Both the position numbers and the translations under genes were made by a program. DNA of 39,911 bases from a virus: IMG/VR virus record IMGVR_UViG_3300000956_000088, positions 1 to 39,911 of that record; one strand, given 5' to 3'. The notes beneath the pieces were generated by a model. The model was not told the DNA's origin, did no database searches, and was given only the letters and a program-made list of their open reading frames with translations. This document shows, one piece after another, positions 29,671 through 37,529 of this stretch (the stretch's first letter is position 1; each line of letters starts with the position of its first letter).

Positions 29671-30548
29671 TAGCTGGGGTTATACTGTTTGATGACAGTT
29701 AGAAATGAGTTAGCAGCAAGACTGTTGGTGGCAGCGTTAACGCGAAGGGAAGTAATGTTAGTCGCGGCATCGAGGTACAGCAGTTTGGTAGAGTATGCCG
29801 CAGGGCCCGGTTCGATGTTAATCTCAAGGAATCCGCTTCGCCATGCACTAGGAGCAGTCCTAGACCTGATGAAACCCCAACCAGACATTTGCTGGCCAAC
29901 TCCAAGAGAGGCTCCTAGGGCCACGTTTCCAGTATCCCTGCCACCAGCAACAGTACTGGCACCGGTCATGCTGACCCAATGAGAATAAAGGTTCGTGCTA
30001 GCCCCATTGAATTGAAGCAACGGCACCCCAGTGGTTCCAGCTCCAATCAGGTGAAAGTAAATGATGTAGTCGCCGTCATTGTCGCCATCCAGCCCCGAAA
30101 CTTCGATGTTAGTACCAACGCCGCCGAGCGTAGTAGTGGTAGTGGCTCCAGCTCTTAGATGTGCGTTAACAGCAGCCCGGGAAGCATGAGTTGGATTCGC
30201 AGTTGAACCAGTTATGTTAGCCAGGTACGTATTAGCAGCCTGCTCTGTAAGCATAGCCGGCGAGATAGTATCAGTCAGAACAATGACAGGATTGGCAGGG
30301 TCGGTGTTGTCAACCCCAGTTCCAGTGACAGACTCTACGGTACCGCTGGCAAACGTGATTGGTTCCCAGTAAAGCCCGGCATATCCCAGCGCAGCTACTG
30401 CTCCAACGCTGGGGCTGCCAGTAGCCGTGAGCCGGTATTCGGTCTGGCTTGCGCTGAGGTAAATGGTAGTGCCAAGCGTAAGTCCAGTGGGGTCGTAAGC
30501 AGCTAGAGTGGTAGTGTTGCTAGTAAGAAGCGAGCTGCCAATAAGCAT
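29670..30548 (-). CDS. virion appendage or fibre protein, 292 aa
   Basis: Ser, Thr, Ala and Gly-rich with many short strands (SLLTSNTTTLAAYDPTGLTL, VESVTGTGVDNTDPANPVIV). The middle motif AMLTEQAANTYLANITGSTA is like hinge segments of phage fibres, and VTGTGVDNTDPANPVI is a phrase common in phage tail proteins. No catalytic motif. It overlaps both neighbours by one base (ATG at 30548, TAATG at 29670), so the three fibre genes are translated together. Probably an adaptor or second fibre. Confidence 0.7.
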   Translation of the reverse strand: MLIGSSLLTSNTTTLAAYDPTGLTLGTTIYLSASQTEYRLTATGSPSVGAVAALGYAGLYWEPITFASGTVESVTGTGVDNTDPANPVIVLTDTISPAMLTEQAANTYLANITGSTANPTHASRAAVNAHLRAGATTTTTLGGVGTNIEVSGLDGDNDGDYIIYFHLIGAGTTGVPLLQFNGASTNLYSHWVSMTGASTVAGGRDTGNVALGASLGVGQQMSGWGFIRSRTAPSAWRSGFLEINIEPGPAAYSTKLLYLDAATNITSLRVNAATNSLAANSFLTVIKQYNPS

Positions 30549-31225
30549 TATCTGTTCCCCTTCGCAGAGTACGTAACAGTGATGTAACCAAGCCCAGCCG
30601 TAGGCGTAAACGTCACCCGCAACTGCCTGGCAACGAGCGGGTAGGCTTGGACGTACTGCGAACTAGCGGCAGTAACAGAGGCAATCGCAGGGGTGAACTG
30701 CGACGTAATATCACTCCACTTCGTGTCCCTGCCGCCGAATTGACTCAAGCCAGGGAGCTTGGGATTGACGTAGTTGTTACTGACCTCAATCTTCCAAGTA
30801 CCAGTCGCAGGGTCATCGCTGCGAAGGATGTAGACAGTCACCGTGTCAGGGTCAAACTCTTCATCAACCAGCCCAGTGGCACCTGCGGATTCGAAACTGC
30901 CATCGGCGCCGGTCGTGACTTCCCAGCTACCGTTATTGCCAGCTTCAGCAGCCCCAGAGATAACAACGAAAGCGCCTTCAAGACCTGTGAAGTCAAAGCC
31001 ATCGAACGTAAACGTATCGGTAGCAGCATCTACCTCGTCGCCAGTTTCAACGGTGATTTCCTCGCGGAGGTCTTCCGTAACAAGCTGGAGGCCACAGCCG
31101 TCCAGATGCGTCATATCACCGGGCAGAATAGGGTCAGGCCAGGTATCAGTGTCGGAAAAGTCTATTTCATGCTCATAGAGTAGGAGATTCTCATTATAGA
31201 AATCCCCAATAGTATTAGCTTTAAT
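30548..31225 (-). CDS. virion protein, 225 aa, apparent ATT start
   Basis: The first in-frame ATG is at 31114 (188 residues) and has no ribosome site. The same frame is open upstream for 37 more codons, reading IKANTIGDFYNENLLLYE then HEIDFSDTDTWPDPILPGD, which is protein-like. An ATT at 31225 lies exactly seven bases after a perfect AGGAG (31237-31233). No ATG, GTG or TTG exists between it and the upstream in-frame stop. I therefore place the start at ATT, as known for infC. The rest is strand-rich (FTFDGFDFTGLEGAFVVISG, TVYILRSDDPATGTWKIEVS), a beta-sandwich appendage protein. A hairpin (31236-31265) sits against the ribosome site. Confidence 0.6.
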   Translation of the reverse strand: MKANTIGDFYNENLLLYEHEIDFSDTDTWPDPILPGDMTHLDGCGLQLVTEDLREEITVETGDEVDAATDTFTFDGFDFTGLEGAFVVISGAAEAGNNGSWEVTTGADGSFESAGATGLVDEEFDPDTVTVYILRSDDPATGTWKIEVSNNYVNPKLPGLSQFGGRDTKWSDITSQFTPAIASVTAASSQYVQAYPLVARQLRVTFTPTAGLGYITVTYSAKGNR

Positions 31226-31235
31226 GGCCCTGCTC

Positions 31236-31265
31236 CTGTTAGCTGTTTAGTAACCTGGCTAACAG
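31236..31265 (-). promoter_or_regulatory. hairpin abutting ribosome site of the ATT-start gene
   Basis: CTGTTAG (31236-31242) and CTAACAG (31259-31265) form a perfect 7-bp stem around a 16-base loop. On the minus strand the 3' arm runs directly into AGGAG, sharing its first two bases. Folding could hide part of the ribosome site. The 3' arm also contains CAGCTAAC, the word found in other late leaders. Confidence 0.5.
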
Positions 31266-31295
31266 ATAGCAGGTAATTAGATAAATTACAGGCAG

Positions 31296-32090
31296 CTACG
31301 TGATTTCGCTTGCTTTTTGGCCTGTAGTCTGCAATGACTTGGACGGTTCCTGCTTCGGTGGCAGGACACGGGACCTGTCGTCGTTAGCAACTCTACTATT
31401 TGACTTGTACGGGATAAGCTTCTGCCCCAGGAACGTCCGCATGCCTGCATCAGAACGCGGAGGCAGCATCAGAAACTTGGCGTCACCCATCTGGCGCTTG
31501 GCAATGGCCATAAGTAGAGCCGTTTTCATGTTCTCATACAGGCTGGGAAAGAATTCCTGCAGCGCTTTGACCTGGGCAGGCAATAGGCAGCCTGATTGCA
31601 TCAAGGTAAAGGCGAGAAGCGGGTCTGATACTAGCCAATACGCGTTATAGAACTCCCATTCCTTGTCACTGGTAGGCTGGATACGCTTCGGGCCAAGGTA
31701 CGTGTCAAAATCCATGACAGGAATCATGTTGGCCACGTGCTGGTATGCGTTTTGGACGACTAGTTGGAAGGATAGGGCCATATCCTGCAGCTCTGGCGGG
31801 AACTGCTCTATCATGAGCTGGATGGTTGACTCTGGTAGCGGCTGACTGAACTGGTTAACGAGCTGGTTGTAGGTCCAGTCCCGCGGCATCTTGAACCTGT
31901 ATGGCAGCTGGCTGTTTACAAACTGGTTAGCTAGCTTCTCAATGGTACGCGGCAGGTCAAGGATTTCCCGCTGCAGCATGACACCCACCTTTGGCATGTC
32001 GCCTTTAAGGATACGTGTCAGTCCTATGACAGCTACAGCAGCTTCGCCTGGGTCGAACGGGTCAGGCTCGTTAAGGGGTAGGTTGGACAT
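31296..32090 (-). CDS. hypothetical virion-region protein, 264 aa
   Basis: The ATG at 32090 is chosen; a TTG at 32102 adds four residues and is possible. Neither has a good ribosome site, and the gene overlaps the end of the ejection protein by 20 bases. Mostly helical and Leu-rich (AVAVIGLTRILKGDMPKVGV, IEKLANQFVNSQLPYRF, LLPAQVKALQEFFPSLYEN), with a polar Ser/Lys C-terminal 45 residues. It lies between the internal virion proteins and the fibres. It could be a structural or assembly protein; the family is not recognised. Confidence 0.7.
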   Translation of the reverse strand: MSNLPLNEPDPFDPGEAAVAVIGLTRILKGDMPKVGVMLQREILDLPRTIEKLANQFVNSQLPYRFKMPRDWTYNQLVNQFSQPLPESTIQLMIEQFPPELQDMALSFQLVVQNAYQHVANMIPVMDFDTYLGPKRIQPTSDKEWEFYNAYWLVSDPLLAFTLMQSGCLLPAQVKALQEFFPSLYENMKTALLMAIAKRQMGDAKFLMLPPRSDAGMRTFLGQKLIPYKSNSRVANDDRSRVLPPKQEPSKSLQTTGQKASEIT

Positions 32091-34095
32091 TGGCTTGACC
32101 AAGGAAAGAGGGGGTTACAGCGCCGATGACAGCATTTGCAGGACGACGCTGCATTAGCTCAAGGACCTGCTGTGCATGTGGATTACCCATGGAGCCTTGT
32201 GCCTGCAACTGCCCTAGGGCTGTATGCTCTAGCCGATTTGCCCCAATACTGGCCCGACGCAAGATGCCATGGCCGGCGATACCACCCAGGGCAGCTGTCA
32301 AGGCTCCATGGTGGGCCGCCCCGTATACGTTACCTTCTTCCAGGTCATGTGCAGTCTTCTGTCCGTAATGGATGGCTCCCAGGCCTGCGGCGGTAGGTGT
32401 AGCTGCATGTCGGACAATCTTGCCAATGGTTCCTTTGAATTCGCTGTTACGAGACTTCTCCAGGGCCTCACTGACGCCTTGCTTGGCTGCCAGCAGGACA
32501 GAAAACTTGACATCATCGTTCCTGATGCGGCTAACAGCTTTGGCAAGGTGCGGAGAAAGGGAAGCAACATCGTCAAGGTGCTTCTCCAGGGACGAGACAA
32601 TGGCCTTCTTGACAGCAGACTTGGCCTGCTCGCTATGATTTGGGTTGAGCTTGTCAAAGGCCTGCAGCGCTGACTGCTGCCTGGCAGACGCTTCCGCCCG
32701 CAGTTCCAGGGCAGACATGGTGGCCTTAGGGTCCCAGGACATAATCCCTTGTTTGGGGCTGAGAATGTTCTGATTCAGGAACCTGACGGCATCGGCGCTA
32801 GCGTTAACCTCGGTTACAGCCTTGTCCAGCTGGCTTCGGATAATCTTGCCTGTCTGTGGCAGAGCGTTAACTATGCTGGCCAGCTCGTCGGCAAGCTCAG
32901 GAGTGATACCCATTCCCTGGGGCCGCAACAGAACACGCTGCAGCTTGTTTGCCTCAACGCTGCTAAAGTCCCTGGCCCATTCCTTGTAAGCCTGCTCAAG
33001 GGCCTTACCTGCCGTCGGGTCTTTCTTGAGCTGATTCTTGGCCTTGAACATGGCCTGCTCCAGGGCATCCAGTCCCTTACCAACTTCGAATTGCTTCGCG
33101 CTGTCAATAGTGGCGTAGTTTGCTTGTCTTCCAGGACTGAGACGCCGGAGATTGCTATCAATGTGCTCTACAGCTTCATCCCATTTACCGCCACGCGCTG
33201 CAGCCTCGACAGGAGCCATAGCAGGAGACTTAACAAAGTTCTTGGCAGCATTGGCTTCCACGCCGCTTTCAACTTCCTTGGATAGAATCTGATTCCAGGC
33301 CTTTGGCGTAGCCTTCTTGGTGGTCATACCAAGGATTTCACTGCCCACAGTTTGGATGTACTTCTCTCCTAGCTTATCTTTGACCTTGTCAACGGCCTTT
33401 CCGGCCAGGTGACCAAGTCCTGACAGGGCTGCACCTGAGGCAGCGCCAAACCCTGCTCCCAATAATGCATCGGTGCCAATGGTAGCTGCGTCCTTGCCTT
33501 CGGTTAGTCCATGGCCAATAGCCGAACCAGCCCCAAAGATGCTGCCAGAGATAGCAGCGCGTCCAGCTTTAGCGGCTGCAGTAGTTCCCTTAACAACATT
33601 GGCAGCAGCACCAGCACCAGGGATAGGTGCGGCAATGCTGCCAGCAATCTCGCTGGCAAGGAACGTCTTAGGATTGGCCTGCCTTGTTTCTGCGATAGAG
33701 CCTGCATATGCTTGCCGCCTTTGGTCAAAGGACACGTTCGGGTCAGTAATCGGAGGCAGGGAAGGGTCATGAGCCTTTTGCGCCAGGTCACGGATACCGG
33801 GAATCTTGCTGGCAGCTGTATCAATGGCAGCGCTAATCCAGCCGCTGGCCCCAAGTGTGGCACCAGAGCTGGCACCGCGGGCAATGGCAACCCCCGCTGA
33901 CTTGTTAGGGGCCGCAGCATTGACTGGTTCGGCCCCCATCGCGTCCATTTCTTCAGGACTGAAAGCCTTTCCAGCCGCAGGGACAGGCTTAGCCCCTAAC
34001 CTGTCCAATTCCTCGGGCGAATAAGACTTGGCCGAAGCTTTCTTCTTGCCGGTAATCAGCTCGGACAGGCCAACGTCTGCAACTTTGTCAGCCAT
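32071..34095 (-). CDS. internal virion / DNA-ejection protein, 674 aa
   Basis: Ala/Gly/Lys-rich protein of the kind ejected with the DNA by podoviruses. The N-terminal 60 residues contain two near-copies of a short motif, SPEELDRLGAKPV and SPEEMDAMGAEPV. Residues about 65-240 include several Gly/Ala-rich hydrophobic stretches (GVAIARGASSGATLGASG, AIGHGLTEGKDAAT, LLGAGFGAASGAALSGLGHL), possible membrane-penetrating helices. The middle and C-terminal parts are charged helices with coiled-coil character. It follows two other Gln/Ala-rich virion proteins, the usual three-protein ejection set. Function is inferred from composition and order. Confidence 0.75.
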   Translation of the reverse strand: MADKVADVGLSELITGKKKASAKSYSPEELDRLGAKPVPAAGKAFSPEEMDAMGAEPVNAAAPNKSAGVAIARGASSGATLGASGWISAAIDTAASKIPGIRDLAQKAHDPSLPPITDPNVSFDQRRQAYAGSIAETRQANPKTFLASEIAGSIAAPIPGAGAAANVVKGTTAAAKAGRAAISGSIFGAGSAIGHGLTEGKDAATIGTDALLGAGFGAASGAALSGLGHLAGKAVDKVKDKLGEKYIQTVGSEILGMTTKKATPKAWNQILSKEVESGVEANAAKNFVKSPAMAPVEAAARGGKWDEAVEHIDSNLRRLSPGRQANYATIDSAKQFEVGKGLDALEQAMFKAKNQLKKDPTAGKALEQAYKEWARDFSSVEANKLQRVLLRPQGMGITPELADELASIVNALPQTGKIIRSQLDKAVTEVNASADAVRFLNQNILSPKQGIMSWDPKATMSALELRAEASARQQSALQAFDKLNPNHSEQAKSAVKKAIVSSLEKHLDDVASLSPHLAKAVSRIRNDDVKFSVLLAAKQGVSEALEKSRNSEFKGTIGKIVRHAATPTAAGLGAIHYGQKTAHDLEEGNVYGAAHHGALTAALGGIAGHGILRRASIGANRLEHTALGQLQAQGSMGNPHAQQVLELMQRRPANAVIGAVTPSFLGQANVQPTP

Positions 34096-34097
34096 GG

Positions 34098-35873
34098 TTA
34101 GTTAGCCTCTACGTATGCAGTGCCATTCCATTTGAAGATGCGGTCACCTAGTTGTCGGTCAGGATGGGCATTGGCAGTGCTGTGAGCAGGAGCATGGGGC
34201 TGAGCTGCAGCAGCATTAAGCCTGCCAGCTTCGCCTGTCTGCCCTTCCCCATACCTAGCCTTGCCGTCGCCGCCAATGACGCCAGAGAACAGGCCATCAA
34301 TGTTGGCATCAATCTCGGCCCTCAGGTGCGGGTTCTGATACAGGGGATTCTTAGGGTTCTGATGCTTGGCCTTCATCCGTTGTCGTGACTTGTCAATCTC
34401 GGTCAGCGCCTGTTCCCTAGACTCGTCCAGGAACTTGTAAATGGTGTGGATGAACTTCTCACCTTCCTGGGGATTCCCCAGTAGCCGTCCTATCTTTGTC
34501 TTGACAGATTCATCGGTACCCTTTAATGCCTCAACCATTTCGACTGATGTTTTGGTAGGGCTGACACCGGTAAGAAAGCGGGTAAGCTGCTCCCTTGCCG
34601 ACGTAACGGCAACTGCAGCAGCCGTGGTATCGCCTGCCTCTACAGCTTCCCTGATTGCTTTCTGGGCAGCTTGAACACGGTCCAATCGCGGCAATGCACC
34701 TGGAGTAGAGGTAGTGCCATACAAGGCCTTGTAGTCAGGGTCGCGCTGCACAATCATCGGCACACGGGCCAGCATCTGCTGTGTGAACTTGTCCATACCG
34801 CCATTAGCTGCCATGGCACGTGCGTTAGCAGCTTCTGCATAGTTCTTAGCCCTGATGCTGGCCTGGGTCTTAATCTGCTCCTTGGTCAGCAACGTCTCTG
34901 CATCCATATGCAGGGCAGTCGCCTTAGCCTTAATGGAATTCTCCCAGTGTTGAGTAGCCTTGTCGGTAGCTTCCTGTGCAATGGTCTTGGCAGCTGTTAC
35001 GTCACTGCGCCCTTTATTGGCTACGATGAGCTGGTTGGTTCTGGACGCAATAGCCTGCCATCGGGCAGCTTCCTGGGCCTGCCACTGTGACAACTCCTGT
35101 AGCTGCATAGCGTTAAGGTCCTTCTTGCCTTCCATGGACAGCTGGATGTCATTCCACAGGTCCTTATGCCGTTCTTTCTGTAGGGCAAGGTGCTCTTGTG
35201 TAGCTTGGTTCAGTATCTCGACCCCGCGATTGACATGGTTGCTGTTCCAGCTGATGCCGCTGAACAGCAGGCCCAGCCCTATCATGGCCTTTTGGCCTGC
35301 CGTGCGGCTTTCCCAATGGCTGGTCCAGGGCGTTGACTCAAAGGCTGCCCGCTTCTTAGCTATCTCAGCATCAGCAGTAGCCCTATGCTTAGCATGGTCA
35401 GCTTGCAGCTTGGCCATTGCAGCAGCGTGGGCTTCATCAAACTTGGCCTTGTCATCTGCCGCCTTGACATTGATGGCCTGAGCTTCCTGTGCGTTGGCGA
35501 CACGTTCCTGACCAATGGCCTTGGTCTGCTGCAGGTTCTGTTGCGATTGCTGCACTGGGTCAGCAGTAGGAGCGGTAGCAGGGACAGGAGTAGCGGCAGG
35601 AATGCCCTGTGGCTGCATTAGCTGCGGCTGGCTAGGAGCTTGGGCTGTCCCTGGTGTGGGGATAGCCTGAGCCTGTTGCGTAAGCTCTGGCGTTAAGACA
35701 GGAAGGCTAGGGGCCTGTTGCGGCGGTATGCTAGGAGCCGTGTACTGTGGCTGCAGCAGGGCTAGCTCTTGTAGTGGTGCTGTTGCCCCTGCCTGTTGCA
35801 TGGCCAGCTCAGGGACAGGGCCCTGCCCTGGGACAGACATAGTAAAGGCTGGCAGACTCGTATCGCCTGGCAT
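34098..35873 (-). CDS. internal virion protein, Gln/Ala-rich coiled coil, 591 aa
   Basis: The first 110 residues are Pro, Gln and Ala-rich and probably unstructured. Residues about 115-190 are a long charged coiled coil (ANAQEAQAINVKAADDKAKF and on). A short hydrophobic segment follows (QKAMIGLGLLFSGISW, near 195-212), perhaps a membrane-insertion helix. The rest is helical with many Gln, Lys and Ala. The C-terminal 45 residues are again low-complexity with His. This make-up, and its place between two similar proteins, fits an ejection protein that helps DNA cross the envelope. No enzyme motif (such as transglycosylase) was seen. Confidence 0.75.
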   Translation of the reverse strand: MPGDTSLPAFTMSVPGQGPVPELAMQQAGATAPLQELALLQPQYTAPSIPPQQAPSLPVLTPELTQQAQAIPTPGTAQAPSQPQLMQPQGIPAATPVPATAPTADPVQQSQQNLQQTKAIGQERVANAQEAQAINVKAADDKAKFDEAHAAAMAKLQADHAKHRATADAEIAKKRAAFESTPWTSHWESRTAGQKAMIGLGLLFSGISWNSNHVNRGVEILNQATQEHLALQKERHKDLWNDIQLSMEGKKDLNAMQLQELSQWQAQEAARWQAIASRTNQLIVANKGRSDVTAAKTIAQEATDKATQHWENSIKAKATALHMDAETLLTKEQIKTQASIRAKNYAEAANARAMAANGGMDKFTQQMLARVPMIVQRDPDYKALYGTTSTPGALPRLDRVQAAQKAIREAVEAGDTTAAAVAVTSAREQLTRFLTGVSPTKTSVEMVEALKGTDESVKTKIGRLLGNPQEGEKFIHTIYKFLDESREQALTEIDKSRQRMKAKHQNPKNPLYQNPHLRAEIDANIDGLFSGVIGGDGKARYGEGQTGEAGRLNAAAAQPHAPAHSTANAHPDRQLGDRIFKWNGTAYVEAN

Positions 35874-35879
35874 AGTTTA

Positions 35880-36536
35880 TTATGCCGCGCCGCGATGGGT
35901 CAGGGCAGCTCCACCAGCGTTGATAAGGTTACCGGCAAACTGCATCCACATTTCCTTGTTACGCTGGTCACGCTGGGATTGTGCAATGGCAGGGTTCTGT
36001 GCCTGCCCTGAAAAGGCAGCAGCCCCTTGCAAGTTCTGCCCATACATGCTGCCAGCCTGGCCTGCCTGGTTAGCTGCCACTTGGGCTTTCATGACCTGGG
36101 CCTGCTGCAGCTCCTGTTGACGGGCAATGGCCGCATCCTGGTTAGCTTGTGCACCAGCTGCGCCTGTAGCTTGAATGGCTGCGTACTGGGCCATGGGCTG
36201 GTTAATGCCAGTAGCGCCAGAAGCCTGGGACTGTGTAGCCCTTTGGATGTCACCGACACCGCGCTGTAGCTGCATACCAGTCACGGAAGGGGCAGAACCT
36301 GAAATGACACGGGACAAGTAGCCTTGAAAGTCCTGTTGCGTCCCCTGGGCCTGATTGAACTGCTGCTGCTGCTGGGCTAGGTTGCGAATGAGCTGGTTGC
36401 TAATCTGGAGATTGCGCTGGGCCTGCTGGGTCAGCCCTGGGTCTGCTACCTGCTGCATTCCAGCTGCATCGTGAAAGACACGACCTGAGGCTGGGTCAAT
36501 GTAAACACCTGAGTTTGGGTCAAAGACAAGGGCCAT
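35880..36536 (-). CDS. internal virion protein, Gln-rich, 218 aa, first gene of late arm II
   Basis: Very rich in Gln and Ala (LTQQAQRNLQISNQLIRNLA, then QQQQQF; AIARQQELQQAQVMKAQVAA), helical, without membrane segments. Similar small Gln/Ala-rich proteins open the ejection gene sets of other podoviruses. The ATG at 36536 lacks a Shine-Dalgarno; its leader AATACCAGCTACCTG, then TTACGTT, closely resembles the leader of the gene at 9857, with the CAG-CTAC-CTG stem seven bases before the start. It is the promoter-proximal gene of the second minus-strand late operon. Confidence 0.75.
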   Translation of the reverse strand: MALVFDPNSGVYIDPASGRVFHDAAGMQQVADPGLTQQAQRNLQISNQLIRNLAQQQQQFNQAQGTQQDFQGYLSRVISGSAPSVTGMQLQRGVGDIQRATQSQASGATGINQPMAQYAAIQATGAAGAQANQDAAIARQQELQQAQVMKAQVAANQAGQAGSMYGQNLQGAAAFSGQAQNPAIAQSQRDQRNKEMWMQFAGNLINAGGAALTHRGAA

Positions 36537-36575
36537 AACGTAACAGGTAGCTGGTATTAAATTGTTATTCTATTG

Positions 36576-36591
36576 TGTCAGGTAGCTGACA
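36576..36591 (-). promoter_or_regulatory. perfect TGTCAG-CTAC-CTGACA hairpin (late leader)
   Basis: Six perfect pairs with a four-base loop, 39 bases before the start of the Gln-rich virion gene (36536). It differs from the hairpin at 11840-11855 by one compensated pair (C-G to T-A). A further CAG-CTAC-CTG at 36553-36544 lies seven bases before the same start. Confidence 0.5.
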
Positions 36592-36627
36592 TTTCTTGTC
36601 ACATGACAGTAAGCTGGTGCCAATCTT

Positions 36628-36799
36628 GACTCGGCGAGAGTCACAGGCAAGGCGTTGAGCACAGACGGTGTATGTGCTAGCTGCAGCCCTGCCAAGTAGC
36701 GGTGGCATGCACCGTCGCCGTAGGCAGGAGGGGTAACGAGGCAGAGCCGAGAGGTTCCTAGGGGAGGACAGTAATTTGACAGTCCTATCATGTACCTAG
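36628..36799 (+). ncRNA. structured tract in control region II
   Basis: A chain of perfect short helices in a GC-rich tract: GACTC/GAGTC (36628-36632, 36638-36642); AGCACA/TGTGCT (36658-36663, 36673-36678); CCTGCC/GGCAGG (36688-36693, 36723-36728) enclosing CGGTG/CACCG (36700-36704, 36710-36714); CTAGG/CCTAG (36758-36762, 36795-36799) enclosing AGGAC/GTCCT. AGGCGTTG, CAGACGGTG and GGTAAC appear in the same order as in the region I RNA. The strand is uncertain; plus is assumed from the shared orientation. Confidence 0.4.
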
Positions 36800-36866
36800 A
36801 GCATTCACGAAACATTAGAAACAACTCGTCGCGTCATCCTACCCGTTTGATATGGCCTACTTGGAT

Positions 36867-36896
36867 ATATGGTCACATATGGTCACATATGGTCAT
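36867..36896. repeat. three tandem 10-bp iterons ATATGGTCAC
   Basis: Units at 36867-36876 and 36877-36886 are identical; the third (36887-36896) ends in T. The ten-base period puts the sites on the same helix face. The same core returns as a palindrome at 36957-36976. Likely binding sites for a replication initiator or a regulator. Confidence 0.85.
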
Positions 36897-36956
36897 TCGA
36901 TGGCGTTACCAATGATATCATGTAGATGTCATGTAAATAGACAATTCAGTGACAAT

Positions 36957-36976
36957 TGACCATATATGTATGGTCA
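36957..36976. promoter_or_regulatory. palindrome of the iteron core
   Basis: TGACCATA (36957-36964), spacer TATG, then TATGGTCA (36969-36976): two iteron cores facing each other, 60 bases from the tandem set. Typical of a dimer operator next to an iteron array. A TTGACC within its left edge may act as a -35 element for the plus operon. Confidence 0.7.
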
Positions 36977-37051
36977 CAGTAATCTGATACTGTCTCAGTT
37001 ATTTGAGTAGCGATTTCTCGATAATAGTATCGGAAAACTGATATTGCCATG

Positions 37052-37078
37052 TGTAAGTCCCTGTGACTTAAACTTACA
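37052..37078 (+). promoter_or_regulatory. overlapping inverted repeats before early operon II
   Basis: TGTAAGT (37052-37058) with ACTTACA (37072-37078), and inside it TAAGTC-CCTGT-GACTTA (37054-37070). The two stems exclude each other. TTGCCA at 37045-37050 could be a -35 element with CTTAAA 17 bases further, which would place the repeats across the promoter spacer and -10, as for an operator. Confidence 0.5.
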
Positions 37079-37111
37079 GGTCTTGGCATAAGATTAGCAT
37101 TGTAAAGGGGC

Positions 37112-37336
37112 ATGGAAACGACGGAAAAGAGAATCTACTGGAACGGCGGCAGGACCGTCGAGCTTCATGCCTCCACCTGCCGTCATGCCTCTGTTATGGT
37201 TGCTACTGACGCGATGATTCTTGAGCACGTCAAGGCCGGGCGCAAAGTCAAACAGTGCAAGTGCGTTAAGGCGGCAAGTAGCCATGGACAAAATCGAAAT
37301 CACCCGCGACAAGGTCGGTATCGGCACCAGTCCTGA
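37112..37336 (+). CDS. hypothetical protein, 74 aa
   Basis: First gene of early operon II. The ATG at 37112 follows AAAGGGG rather closely. The first 50 residues are well mixed, with a Cys-His pair (RIYWNGGRTVELHASTCRH) and CKC near residue 49. The last 18 residues (from about 57, HGQNRNHPRQGRYRHQS) overlap the next gene and are low in information, so only the first part may be conserved. Function unknown. Confidence 0.6.
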   Translation: METTEKRIYWNGGRTVELHASTCRHASVMVATDAMILEHVKAGRKVKQCKCVKAASSHGQNRNHPRQGRYRHQS

Positions 37337-37529
37337 GACCAGCAGCTACACCGCCATCGTGTCTGGTCCTAACGGGGCTGTGGTTGTGACTGCTCCGACC
37401 CAGCGCGAGGCCATTGACAGGGCTGTCAAGGTGGCAGAACTGAACGGCAAGCATGAGCAGTATGTTAGAGGCGAGTTAAAAAGACGCCTAGGGGCTACTC
37501 GTGGCCACAACGCTGTGGTAAGGTTTTAA
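37284..37529 (+). CDS. hypothetical protein, 81 aa
   Basis: The ATG at 37284 is preferred over an in-frame start at 37221 that would overlap the first gene; AAGGCGG lies upstream. The sequence (MDKIEITRDKVGIGTSPETS, VVVTAPTQREAIDRAVKVAE, LKRRLGATRGHNAVVRF) has a strand-strand-helix rhythm and a basic tail. It could be a small nucleic-acid-binding fold; no family is recognised. Confidence 0.65.
   Translation: MDKIEITRDKVGIGTSPETSSYTAIVSGPNGAVVVTAPTQREAIDRAVKVAELNGKHEQYVRGELKRRLGATRGHNAVVRF

Larger units (their letters stand above)
36537..37111. promoter_or_regulatory. divergent control region II, possible origin
   Basis: 575 bases without a convincing gene between late arm II and early operon II. 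From left to right: two leader hairpins (36544-36553 and 36576-36591), TGTCA-CA-TGACA (about 36598-36609), a GC-rich folded tract (36628-36799), AT-rich sequence with three tandem ATATGGTCAC iterons, ATGATATCAT palindrome (about 36912-36921), the TGACCATA-TATG-TATGGTCA palindrome, and an inverted repeat before the first plus gene. The change from AT-rich iterons to GC-rich stems suits an origin with flanking promoters. A minus-strand open frame of 84 codons at 36570-36824 looks like noise. Confidence 0.6.

Noticed and set aside
36570-36824. Minus-strand open frame of 84 codons in control region II
   Set aside because: No ribosome site, composition without helical or strand pattern, and it runs through several perfect inverted repeats; better read as noncoding.
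36867-36896. CRISPR array
   Set aside because: The units are ten bases long and contiguous with no spacers.
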